Positions 5,584-12,614 of a stretch of 17,831 nt of DNA are shown here, in pieces. Position 1 is the first letter of the stretch; each line of letters starts with the position of its first letter. Under the pieces are notes generated by a model. The model ran no database searches. It was not told the DNA's origin and was given only the letters and a program-made list of their open reading frames with translations. The DNA is from UBA724 sp049596815 (GTDB lineage: Bacteria; Bacteroidota; Bacteroidia; Flavobacteriales; Flavobacteriaceae). The DNA is taken from the NCBI GenBank assembly GCA_049596815.1, contig JBMYLY010000027.1:1-17831 (forward strand), read 5' to 3'. A program made the translations under genes and the position numbers.

Positions 5584-8436
5584 CTACTTACTAAGGTACA
5601 TTTTACGACGGGCGTATAGATCGTAAAACTCGTCGTCTTTAAGACTGTCTATAAACAAAATACTCTCACCCGTACTCTTCATTTCAGGGCCGAGTGCCTT
5701 GTTGACATTCGGGAATTTGTTAAACGAGAAAACTGGTTGTTTGATGGCAAAGCCTTCCAAATGGGAGGTGTAATCAAAGTCCCCTACCTTATTTTTGCCC
5801 AACATTACCTTAGTGGCGTAGTTGACAAACGGCTGTTGCTTGGCTTTGGCAATAAAAGGCACCGTTCTGGAGGCTCTAGGGTTGGCTTCTATGATATACA
5901 CGATGTCGTCTTTGATAGCAAACTGCACATTGATCAGCCCTACGGTATTGAGTGCCAAGGCAATATTCTTCGTATGGTCTGTAATTTGTTGCATTACAAA
6001 GTCCCCTAAGTTGAAAGGAGGCAAAGTGGCATTGGAATCGCCCGAGTGGATTCCACAAGGTTCTATGTGTTCCATGATACCGATTATCTCTACGTTTTCC
6101 CCATCACAAATGGCGTCGGCCTCAGCCTCGATAGCGCCATCCAAATAGTGGTCTAGCAGTAGCTTGTTGTTTGGAATTTTCTGTAATAAATCAACTACGT
6201 GAGCTTCCAAATCTTCTTTGTTAATTACGATTTTCATCCCTTGACCACCCAATACATAAGAAGGACGTACTAGAATCGGAAAATTGAGCTTATCAGCCAA
6301 GTCCAAGGCTTGCTCTGGTGTTTCAGCCACACCAAACTCGGGATATGGAATGTTGTTTTCTTTCAACAAAGTAGAAAAACTTCCTCGGTCTTCAGCCAAG
6401 TCCAAAGATTGGTAAGAAGTACCCATGATTTTGATGCCGTATCGGTCTAACTTCTCGGCAAGTTTGAGAGCCGTCTGACCGCCCAACTGTACAATCACAC
6501 CCTCAGGTTTTTCATGCTGGATGATGTCGTAGATATGCTCCCAAAATACCGGCTCAAAGTAAAGTTTGTCTGCCGTATCAAAGTCTGTAGAGACGGTTTC
6601 AGGGTTACAGTTAATCATCACCGTTTCATAATCGGATTCTGCGGCCGCCAAAACTCCGTGTACACAGCAATAGTCAAACTCAATTCCTTGACCTATTCTG
6701 TTAGGACCACCCCCCAATACGACAATCTTTTTCTTATCAGTGACTATGCTTTCGTTGGCAACGGTGATAGTACCATCGGGTTGTTGAACTTCTTCTTCGA
6801 ATGTCGAATAATAGTAAGGTGTTTGAGCCTGAAACTCGGCTGCACAAGTATCCACAAGTTTGTACACTCTTTTGATACCTAGGTCATTTCGCTTGTTGTA
6901 AACCTCACTCTCCAGACAACCCAACATATGTGCAATTTGGCGATCCGCAAAACCTTTTTGCTTGGCCTCTAAAAGAAGGGGTTTTGAAATCTCATCAATG
7001 CTTTTGGTTGAAATTTCGACTTCCAATTTATAAAGCTCCTCATATTGTTTGAGATACCACATGTCTATTTTGGTAATCTCATGAATTCGTTTTAGAGAAA
7101 TACCCATCTGTATGGCATCATAAATAACAAATACACGATCCCAAGAAGCATGCGTAAGTTTACTAATGACGGTTTCATAATCGGTATATCCTTTGCCGTC
7201 AGCACCCAAACCATTGCGTTTGATTTCGAGTGACTGGGTGGCTTTGTGTAAAGCTTCTTGGAATGAACGTCCAATTCCCATAACCTCACCTACAGCTTTC
7301 ATCTGCAAGCCAAGCGTTCTGTCTGACCCTTCAAACTTATCGAAGTTCCAACGTGGTATTTTGACAATCACATAGTCCAAAGTAGGCTCAAACAAAGCTG
7401 AGGTGGATTTTGTTATCTGATTGTCCAACTCGTCAAGGGTATATCCAATGGCTAGTTTAGAAGCCACTTTAGCAATGGGATATCCGGTGGCCTTACTCGC
7501 CAAAGCCGAGGAGCGTGAAACACGCGGATTGATTTCAATCGCAATAATGTCCTCCTTTTCATCTGGACTCACTGCAAATTGTACGTTACAACCACCTGCA
7601 AAATCTCCAATGCTGCGCATCATCTTGATGGCCATGTCACGCATTTTTTGGTAGGTTCTGTCAGAAAGTGTCATCGCAGGAGCTACTGTGATAGAATCTC
7701 CCGTATGTATCCCCATAGGGTCCATGTTTTCTATAGAACAGATGATAACTACATTGTCGTTGTGGTCTCGAAGAAGCTCCAATTCGTATTCCTTCCAACC
7801 CATCATTGCTTTATCGATCATCACCTCGTGTATGGGAGAAATTTCCAAACCGCGACGCATAAGCTCATCAAAATCTTCTTCCTCATACACAATAGCAGCA
7901 CCCGCACCGCCAAGTGTGTAGGAAGCCCTAATACACAATGGGAAGCCAAATTGCTGGGCGATTTCTTTTCCTTTTAAAAAGGAAGTTGCGGTAGCTTGAG
8001 GCGCCATTGGCACACCTATTTTGCCCATGAGCTCACGGAACTTTTCGCGATCTTCTGTAATGTTTATCGCGTTAATGTTTACTCCTATTAGCTTTACGTC
8101 AAAATCTTTCCAAATGCCTTTTTCGTCAGCTTCAATACATAGGTTAAGGGCCGTTTGTCCACCCATAGTGGGCAATACGGCATCTATTTGTGGATGCTCT
8201 TTAAGAATTTTTATGATGGATTTTGTAGTCAATGGCAACAAATACACATGATCTGCCATAGAAGGATCAGTCATGATGGTTGCTGGATTGGAATTGATCA
8301 AAATGGTTTCTACACCATCTTCCTTGAGCGATCGCAAGGCTTGAGAACCTGAATAATCGAACTCACAAGCTTGTCCAATGATAATGGGACCTGAGCCTAT
8401 AATTAAAATACTTTTGAGGTCGGTACGCTTCGGCAT
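5584..8436 (-). CDS. carB: Carbamoyl-phosphate synthase large subunit, lacking the C-terminal regulatory domain
   Basis: A 950-residue synthetase that makes carbamoyl phosphate from bicarbonate, ammonia (from CarA glutaminase) and two ATP, for pyrimidine and arginine synthesis. The first half has GSGPIIIGQACEFDYSG (14-30), an ATP-grasp glycine loop YTLGGAGAAI (173-182) and EINPRVSRSS (301-310). The second half repeats this with GGGPNRIGQGIEFDY (575-589), YVLGGQGMKI (727-736) and EANPRASRTVP (850-860). The oligomerisation region lies between. The protein ends about 30 residues after GPEMKSTGE, where E. coli CarB (1073) continues into its MGS allosteric domain, so that domain is absent. This short form is, from memory, usual in Flavobacteriaceae. 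carA is not in the window. The gene lies 43 bases after the rpmH terminator. Confidence 0.97.
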   Translation of the reverse strand: MPKRTDLKSILIIGSGPIIIGQACEFDYSGSQALRSLKEDGVETILINSNPATIMTDPSMADHVYLLPLTTKSIIKILKEHPQIDAVLPTMGGQTALNLCIEADEKGIWKDFDVKLIGVNINAINITEDREKFRELMGKIGVPMAPQATATSFLKGKEIAQQFGFPLCIRASYTLGGAGAAIVYEEEDFDELMRRGLEISPIHEVMIDKAMMGWKEYELELLRDHNDNVVIICSIENMDPMGIHTGDSITVAPAMTLSDRTYQKMRDMAIKMMRSIGDFAGGCNVQFAVSPDEKEDIIAIEINPRVSRSSALASKATGYPIAKVASKLAIGYTLDELDNQITKSTSALFEPTLDYVIVKIPRWNFDKFEGSDRTLGLQMKAVGEVMGIGRSFQEALHKATQSLEIKRNGLGADGKGYTDYETVISKLTHASWDRVFVIYDAIQMGISLKRIHEITKIDMWYLKQYEELYKLEVEISTKSIDEISKPLLLEAKQKGFADRQIAHMLGCLESEVYNKRNDLGIKRVYKLVDTCAAEFQAQTPYYYSTFEEEVQQPDGTITVANESIVTDKKKIVVLGGGPNRIGQGIEFDYCCVHGVLAAAESDYETVMINCNPETVSTDFDTADKLYFEPVFWEHIYDIIQHEKPEGVIVQLGGQTALKLAEKLDRYGIKIMGTSYQSLDLAEDRGSFSTLLKENNIPYPEFGVAETPEQALDLADKLNFPILVRPSYVLGGQGMKIVINKEDLEAHVVDLLQKIPNNKLLLDHYLDGAIEAEADAICDGENVEIIGIMEHIEPCGIHSGDSNATLPPFNLGDFVMQQITDHTKNIALALNTVGLINVQFAIKDDIVYIIEANPRASRTVPFIAKAKQQPFVNYATKVMLGKNKVGDFDYTSHLEGFAIKQPVFSFNKFPNVNKALGPEMKSTGESILFIDSLKDDEFYDLYARRKMYLSK

Positions 8437-8478
8437 GTGTTCTTTTGGCTTTATAAAATTTTAGTGCGAAATATATAT

Positions 8479-8514
8479 AAAAAAAAGGTGTTACTGAAAA
8501 CAGGAACACCTTTG
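8479..8514 (-). terminator. Intrinsic terminator after rpmH
   Basis: On the minus strand a perfect 9-bp stem (AAAGGTGTT / AACACCTTT, plus positions 8505-8513 and 8484-8492) with a 12-base loop runs into a U-tract (A-run at 8479-8486 on the plus strand). It begins about 21 bases after the rpmH stop and ends 43 bases before carB. Confidence 0.88.
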
Positions 8515-8534
8515 TTTATCCAACTTTTATTCAC

Positions 8535-8693
8535 TTATTTTTTGTGTCTTGGTTCTGAGGATACAGACAATTTTTTACGGCCTTTGGCGCGACGTGAGGC
8601 TAGTACCTTGCGGCCGCTGACTGAGGCCATGCGCTCTCTAAAACCGTGTTTGTTTCGGCGCTTTCGTTTTGAGGGTTGAAATGTTCTTTTCAT
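8535..8693 (-). CDS. rpmH: 50S ribosomal protein L34
   Basis: A 52-residue, very basic protein beginning MKRTFQPSKRKRRNKHGFRERM, the L34 signature of the large ribosomal subunit, with a slightly longer C-terminal tail (LSVSSEPRHKK), typical of Bacteroidota. The ATG at 8693 is chosen over an upstream in-frame start at 8729 because all L34 proteins begin at MKRT. It has its own promoter (8727-8756) and intrinsic terminator. The dnaA/rnpA/yidC neighbours seen in many other phyla are not next to it here. Confidence 0.98.
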   Translation of the reverse strand: MKRTFQPSKRKRRNKHGFRERMASVSGRKVLASRRAKGRKKLSVSSEPRHKK

Positions 8694-8726
8694 AACGTCT
8701 GTATGTAACTTGTTTGTAAACGGCTG

Positions 8727-8756
8727 CAAATATACAATAATATAAACCTAAATCAA
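8727..8756 (-). promoter_or_regulatory. Promoter of rpmH
   Basis: Minus strand TTG (8754-8756), 19-base spacer, TATATTTG (8727-8734): a full match to the Bacteroidota consensus. The expected start near 8720 gives a leader of about 27 nt. Confidence 0.72.
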
Positions 8757-8778
8757 GAGTGTTTCCACAGGAATTAAT

Positions 8779-8786
8779 TACTTTTG
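8779..8786 (+). promoter_or_regulatory. Candidate -7 element (TACTTTTG) of the TPR-like protein gene
   Basis: Exact TAnnTTTG, 20 bases before the ATG at 8807. No TTG at the right distance upstream, so half of the promoter is missing or weak. Confidence 0.35.
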
Positions 8787-8806
8787 GAGCGATCAAAATA
8801 AAATTT

Positions 8807-9322
8807 ATGTACCCAAAGTTTATAAAAATTGTACTTGCTGTGGCATCTTTGGCCTATGCGGTCTATCAATTTACAGAAGAATCCATCGGTAACGGTATTG
8901 CACTTATTTTTTTGGCCGGAATTTTTGTTTTTCTCTACTTCAAAAACGAAATCATATTGTTGGCTTTTTTGCGACTGCGCAAACAAGACTTTGCAGGCAC
9001 TGACAAATGGCTGAATCGCATCAAAAATCCTGAATCCGCTCTCACACCCAAACAAGTTGGATATTACCATTTTCTCAAGGGAGTTATCACTTCTCAAAGC
9101 AATCTCACTCAGGCAGAAAAATATTTTAGAAAAGCCATTAGCCTAGGTCTGAGTATGAAACACGATTTGGCCATGGCCAAATTGAGCCTAGCGGGAATTG
9201 TGATGCAAAAAAGACGCAAGCGCGAGGCTACAACGCTTATCAACGAGGCCAAAAAACTTGACAAACAGGGTTTGATGTCAGATCAAATCAAAATGATGCA
9301 ACAGCAGATGAAAAAACTCTAA
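8807..9322 (+). CDS. Small membrane protein with a cytoplasmic TPR-like region
   Basis: A 171-residue protein. The ATG at 8807 is preferred over a non-ATG start at 8759, which would add residues upstream of the probable promoter. Residues 5-21 and about 30-45 form two membrane helices (IKIVLAVASLAYAVYQF; IALIFLAGIFVFLYF). The rest is helical and basic, with a TPR-like unit around GYYHFLKGVITSQSNLTQAEKYFRKAISLGL (about 85-115), a second helical pair (MAKLSLAGIVMQKRRKREATTLINEAKKL), and a Lys/Met/Gln-rich end. Such proteins occur in Flavobacteria without a known role; TPR regions usually bind other proteins. It is divergent from rpmH and converges on the transglycosylase with a 4-bp stop overlap. 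Function not known. Confidence 0.8.
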   Translation: MYPKFIKIVLAVASLAYAVYQFTEESIGNGIALIFLAGIFVFLYFKNEIILLAFLRLRKQDFAGTDKWLNRIKNPESALTPKQVGYYHFLKGVITSQSNLTQAEKYFRKAISLGLSMKHDLAMAKLSLAGIVMQKRRKREATTLINEAKKLDKQGLMSDQIKMMQQQMKKL

Positions 9323-10197
9323 GGGTTTTTGACTGCTATTTGATAAGGTTTTCTCGATTTATTATTCAGGTGAGGCTCCAACAACCACGGGTTGAGCAGT
9401 TTTAGTTCTTTGTAATTCATATCAAAATCATCAGCGAAGTTGGCCAGTGATACTATGGCGGTATCTACATCAACCAATCTAATGTTTTGTGGTGTATATT
9501 TTTGTTGGTTGGAAAGATCGAAGCCGTATACCTCGGGGTTTTCAAACAGTAGTTTCGCTGCCAAAATTCTAAATACATACCTGCCTGTTTCCTCTCCAAA
9601 CAACAAATCGTAATAATTGTCGGCCTGTTGATAATCCAAATAGCGCGCTACCCTGCTGCGTCCAGCATTGTAAGCAGCGGCGGCTAGTGTCCAACTTCCA
9701 AATTTGTCGTAAGCTTTTTTGAGGTATGTACAGGCTACTTTGGTGGAAAGTTCTAAGTGTAAGCGCTCATCCACGTTGGCGTTGACTTCCAGCCCGTATT
9801 CACGGGCCGTAGCACGCATAAGCTGCCAAAACCCTTTGGCTCCCGCAGGCGAAGTAGCATTGATCAGTCCACTTTCAATGACTGCCAAATATTTAAAGTC
9901 ATCTGGGATGCCATAAGAGGACAAAATGGGTTCGATAATGGGAAAATATTTTTCAGCTCGTTTGAGCATTAAGATGCTATTCGAATGCCAAAAGGTATTG
10001 ACCAACAACTCACGATCCATGCGCTCATATACATCGCTCGAACCCAAAGGAACCGTCTCACCAGCGAAGTCGAGTTGGGAGGGCACAGCAGGCACTTTGA
10101 CAGGGTCGGGCATATTGGAATCTTTGGTGCTCATTGATACAAAGAAAGTTGTAGCAAGCACACCAAATATGAGAAAAACAAGGGTTTTTTTAAACAT
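9319..10197 (-). CDS. Lytic transglycosylase, MltD-like (SLT domain)
   Basis: A 292-residue enzyme predicted to cleave peptidoglycan glycan strands with formation of 1,6-anhydro-muramyl ends. An N-terminal hydrophobic segment (4-21) exports or anchors it; there is no lipobox cysteine. The SLT domain covers about 85-225, with catalytic Glu108 in AVIESGL, then SPAGAKGFWQLM (116-127) and AAYNAG (174-179), all typical of family 1 transglycosylases. MltD of E. coli carries C-terminal LysM repeats; here only about 60 residues follow (KELKLLNPWLL...), a form I believe is common in Flavobacteria. It lies 37 bases after the alpha/beta hydrolase gene on the same strand, so the two may form an operon. 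Its TAG overlaps the TAA of the convergent TPR-like gene. Confidence 0.92.
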   Translation of the reverse strand: MFKKTLVFLIFGVLATTFFVSMSTKDSNMPDPVKVPAVPSQLDFAGETVPLGSSDVYERMDRELLVNTFWHSNSILMLKRAEKYFPIIEPILSSYGIPDDFKYLAVIESGLINATSPAGAKGFWQLMRATAREYGLEVNANVDERLHLELSTKVACTYLKKAYDKFGSWTLAAAAYNAGRSRVARYLDYQQADNYYDLLFGEETGRYVFRILAAKLLFENPEVYGFDLSNQQKYTPQNIRLVDVDTAIVSLANFADDFDMNYKELKLLNPWLLEPHLNNKSRKPYQIAVKNP

Positions 10198-10234
10198 CGT
10201 TGGGCAATTTTTAACCTAAAATAAAACGAAGTGG

Positions 10235-10900
10235 TTAATTATCCAAAATAAGTTTGGGCAAATGCTCATTGAACCACTTGGCGCGGTTGATTATCATTAC
10301 ATGGGTGCCTTTGGAAACCGAAATGTAATCTTTGATGTTAAAAACAGGAAAAACAACATCGAAGGTTCCGTGAATATGCACAACATCAGGATCTGGCTTC
10401 TCACGATCCCACTGAAAAAAAGCTTCTAGAGCCCAATCCAAATAAGATTCGTTTCGCACTGATAAATATTTTTTGTGAAGATCCATTTGTTTTTTGGCAG
10501 AAGGACCAAACACAAAGCCAATTAAATCTTCCACGTTATCAACCCATTGCGTGGGGAACAAGCGATATGCTTTGGTTTTTCTCGCCAAACGCATGTGAAT
10601 AGGAAGTTCGTGATAGGTCTTTACGCTCGAGATGATGATGACCTTTCTGCATTTTATAATTTGCGCCAATTCTTGTACTACCAAACCACCAAAGGAAACT
10701 CCCAACAATACCGGATTGGGGTGTGTTATTTTTTGACACAAGCGCTGGGTGTATTCCTTTAGGGTTTCTTTGGGTAAAGGATCTACCCAGCTAAGCTTAT
10801 GGATTACAAAAGGTTTGGGCAAGCGAATAAAGTCAAAGATTTTGGGATTCGCTGCCATACCTGGCATACAATACACATGAATGGGGTCTTGCGATGACAT
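10235..10900 (-). CDS. Small alpha/beta-hydrolase-fold protein
   Basis: A 221-residue cytoplasmic protein with no signal peptide. The nucleophile elbow GVSFGG places Ser69. HGTFD gives a candidate acid Asp181, and GTHVMI gives candidate His200, so a full catalytic triad can be proposed in the expected order. The opening VYCMPGMAANPKIF resembles the oxyanion-hole HGxx segment with Pro-Gly in place of His-Gly. The fold is convincing; the substrate (ester, thioester or other) cannot be read from the sequence. It is upstream of the transglycosylase and divergent from the GNAT-like gene, with only 58 bases between. Confidence 0.82.
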   Translation of the reverse strand: MSSQDPIHVYCMPGMAANPKIFDFIRLPKPFVIHKLSWVDPLPKETLKEYTQRLCQKITHPNPVLLGVSFGGLVVQELAQIIKCRKVIIISSVKTYHELPIHMRLARKTKAYRLFPTQWVDNVEDLIGFVFGPSAKKQMDLHKKYLSVRNESYLDWALEAFFQWDREKPDPDVVHIHGTFDVVFPVFNIKDYISVSKGTHVMIINRAKWFNEHLPKLILDN

Positions 10901-10928
10901 TAGAAAAATCTCTTTTTTAAATTTTCAT

Positions 10929-10936
10929 TAAATTTG
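10929..10936 (+). promoter_or_regulatory. Candidate -7 element (TAAATTTG) of the GNAT-like gene
   Basis: Exact TAnnTTTG, 22 bases before the ATG at 10959; no TTG at the right spacing upstream (a T-run at 10913-10918 is closest). Confidence 0.4.
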
Positions 10937-10958
10937 CAAAAAAATTTGGTTATCCTCT

Positions 10959-11243
10959 ATGGAAGTTACTGACAATTCCTTTTTGCGCCAGTTTGAAACC
11001 GAAACCGATTTGGGTTTGGCTAAAATTGAATACGCCCAACAAGAACGCAAGATATTCTTGACCAAATTGGTGATGCCTGACAATCATGGGGATACCGATT
11101 TTAAAGAGGAATTTATCAAAGAAGTTCTTTCCATCATTCAAGACCGAAATGTCAGTATGATGCCCACAAGCCCTGACATTGTGAGTTTTGTGCGCAAAAA
11201 CAAGCGCTACCGCAGTATGTTACCTGTGGGCGTGCGCATCTAA
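10959..11243 (+). CDS. Small GNAT-like protein (YjdJ/Gcn5-related type) with degenerate acetyl-CoA loop
   Basis: A 94-residue protein. Its order of segments (LAKIEYAQQERKIFLTKLVMP, a helix FIKEVLSIIQDRNV, then MMPTSPDIVSFVRKNKRYRSML) follows the compact GNAT family of YjdJ and human NATD1. In that family a RGKGIG-type pyrophosphate loop comes just after the HTEVP-like strand, and PxCP comes later. Here the loop position reads PDNHGDTDF, with no RxxGxG/A, and the cysteine position is TSP. The fold is therefore plausible but acetyl-CoA binding is doubtful; it may be a non-catalytic or altered relative. It converges on mtaB with a 4-bp stop overlap (CTAA). Confidence 0.68.
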   Translation: MEVTDNSFLRQFETETDLGLAKIEYAQQERKIFLTKLVMPDNHGDTDFKEEFIKEVLSIIQDRNVSMMPTSPDIVSFVRKNKRYRSMLPVGVRI

Positions 11244-12565
11244 ACCACAACCTCTTTCGGCTGTATCCTTACAAATCCTGTATCGTCAATTTCGTTGAGT
11301 GAAACCTCCAACAGTTGGTTTTGAAAACTTGGGTTCCATGGCATGCGAACTTTTACATAATTCTCTGTAAACCCTTGTATATAGCCAGCTTTGTTTTCAG
11401 ATTCAAACAACACTGTTTTGGATTTACCAAGTTGACTTTGATAAAAAGCATGGCGTTTCTTGGCAGACAATCCACGCAACAACTTGCTGCGTTTGTGACG
11501 GGTTTTTGAGTCAACCACACCCTTCATCAATGCGGCAGGGGTATTGGGACGTTCAGAATAGGTAAACACATGGAGGTAAGATACATCCAAATCGTTTAAA
11601 AAATGATAGGTATCCAAAAAGTGGTCTTCTGTCTCTCCCGGAAAGCCTACAATGACATCCACACCAATACAAGCATCGGGCATGGTGCTTTTTATCAAAG
11701 CGACCCTGTCAGCATAGAGTTCGCGCTGGTAACGGCGGCGCATTTTTCCAAGTATTTCGTTGTTACCACTCTGTAACGGCACATGGAAGTGCGGCACAAA
11801 AGTTTTAGACTGTGCAACAAAACGTATGAGCTCCTCATTGAGCAAGTTGGGCTCTATGGATGAGATTCGCAAACGATCAATGCCTTCAACAGCGTCTAGG
11901 GCTTGTACCAACTCTAAAAATGTGTGTTCGTGCTTTTTATTGCCAAACTCCCCCTTGCCATAGTCTCCGATATTGACCCCTGTGAGGACTATCTCTCGGA
12001 TGCCCTGGCGCGCGATTTCACGGGCCTGTGATAAGATATTTTCCAAACGGTCACTTCTGGAAATTCCACGTGCCAAAGGGATGGTGCAGTAAGTGCATTT
12101 GTAATCACAACCGTCTTGCACCTTTAAAAAAGCACGTGTTCGCTCCCCAATAGCATAGCTACTTACATAAAAGTCGGCATCATCTATATCGCAGGCATGT
12201 ACTTGGGCAGGTGTTTCTTTGGATAGGTCCTCAAGGTAGGAGACCACATTGAATTTTTCTGTAGCTCCCAAAACCAAATCGACTCCGTCTACAGCAGCAA
12301 GGACTTCGGGTTGCAATTGGGCATAACACCCCACTGCAATGACAAAGGCTTTTGGATTGCGCTTATGGGCCTGACGAACGGTTTGAGCGAATTTTTTATC
12401 GGCGTTTTCAGTAACCGAACAGGTGTTGATCACGTACACATCTGATGAAGTTTCAAACGGAACTCTTGTGTAACCTACCGCTTCGAATTTGCGTGCCAAA
12501 GTCGAAGTTTCTGCAAAATTGAGTTTACAGCCCAAGGTTTGAAAAGCCACCGTTTGATTTGACAC
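11240..12565 (-). CDS. mtaB: tRNA t6A37 methylthiotransferase MtaB
   Basis: A 441-residue radical-SAM enzyme that converts N6-threonylcarbamoyladenosine at tRNA position 37 to its 2-methylthio form. The N-terminal methylthiotransferase domain has three conserved cysteines: Cys13 (TLGCKLNFAE), Cys49 (NTCSVTENAD) and Cys80 (GCYAQ). The radical SAM cluster motif is CDYKCTYC (Cys153, 157, 160). A TRAM-like end follows. NTCSVTENADKK separates MtaB from MiaB and RimO. The start is GTG at 12565, since a stop codon lies eight codons upstream and no ATG exists before the conserved TLGC segment. It is divergent from the solute-binding lipoprotein, with only 49 bases between the starts. Confidence 0.95.
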   Translation of the reverse strand: MSNQTVAFQTLGCKLNFAETSTLARKFEAVGYTRVPFETSSDVYVINTCSVTENADKKFAQTVRQAHKRNPKAFVIAVGCYAQLQPEVLAAVDGVDLVLGATEKFNVVSYLEDLSKETPAQVHACDIDDADFYVSSYAIGERTRAFLKVQDGCDYKCTYCTIPLARGISRSDRLENILSQAREIARQGIREIVLTGVNIGDYGKGEFGNKKHEHTFLELVQALDAVEGIDRLRISSIEPNLLNEELIRFVAQSKTFVPHFHVPLQSGNNEILGKMRRRYQRELYADRVALIKSTMPDACIGVDVIVGFPGETEDHFLDTYHFLNDLDVSYLHVFTYSERPNTPAALMKGVVDSKTRHKRSKLLRGLSAKKRHAFYQSQLGKSKTVLFESENKAGYIQGFTENYVKVRMPWNPSFQNQLLEVSLNEIDDTGFVRIQPKEVVV

Positions 12566-12614
12566 AACTTCTTTTTTTAAGTCCTATTTTTACGTGGCAA
12601 ATATATCATCATTT

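Noticed and set aside
6514..6882. 122-residue open frame on the plus strand
   Set aside because: It is antisense inside carB, whose frame is intact and well conserved here; the product has no family features.
7579..7977. 132-residue open frame on the plus strand
   Set aside because: It is antisense inside the first ATP-grasp domain of carB and has a low-complexity, non-protein-like composition.
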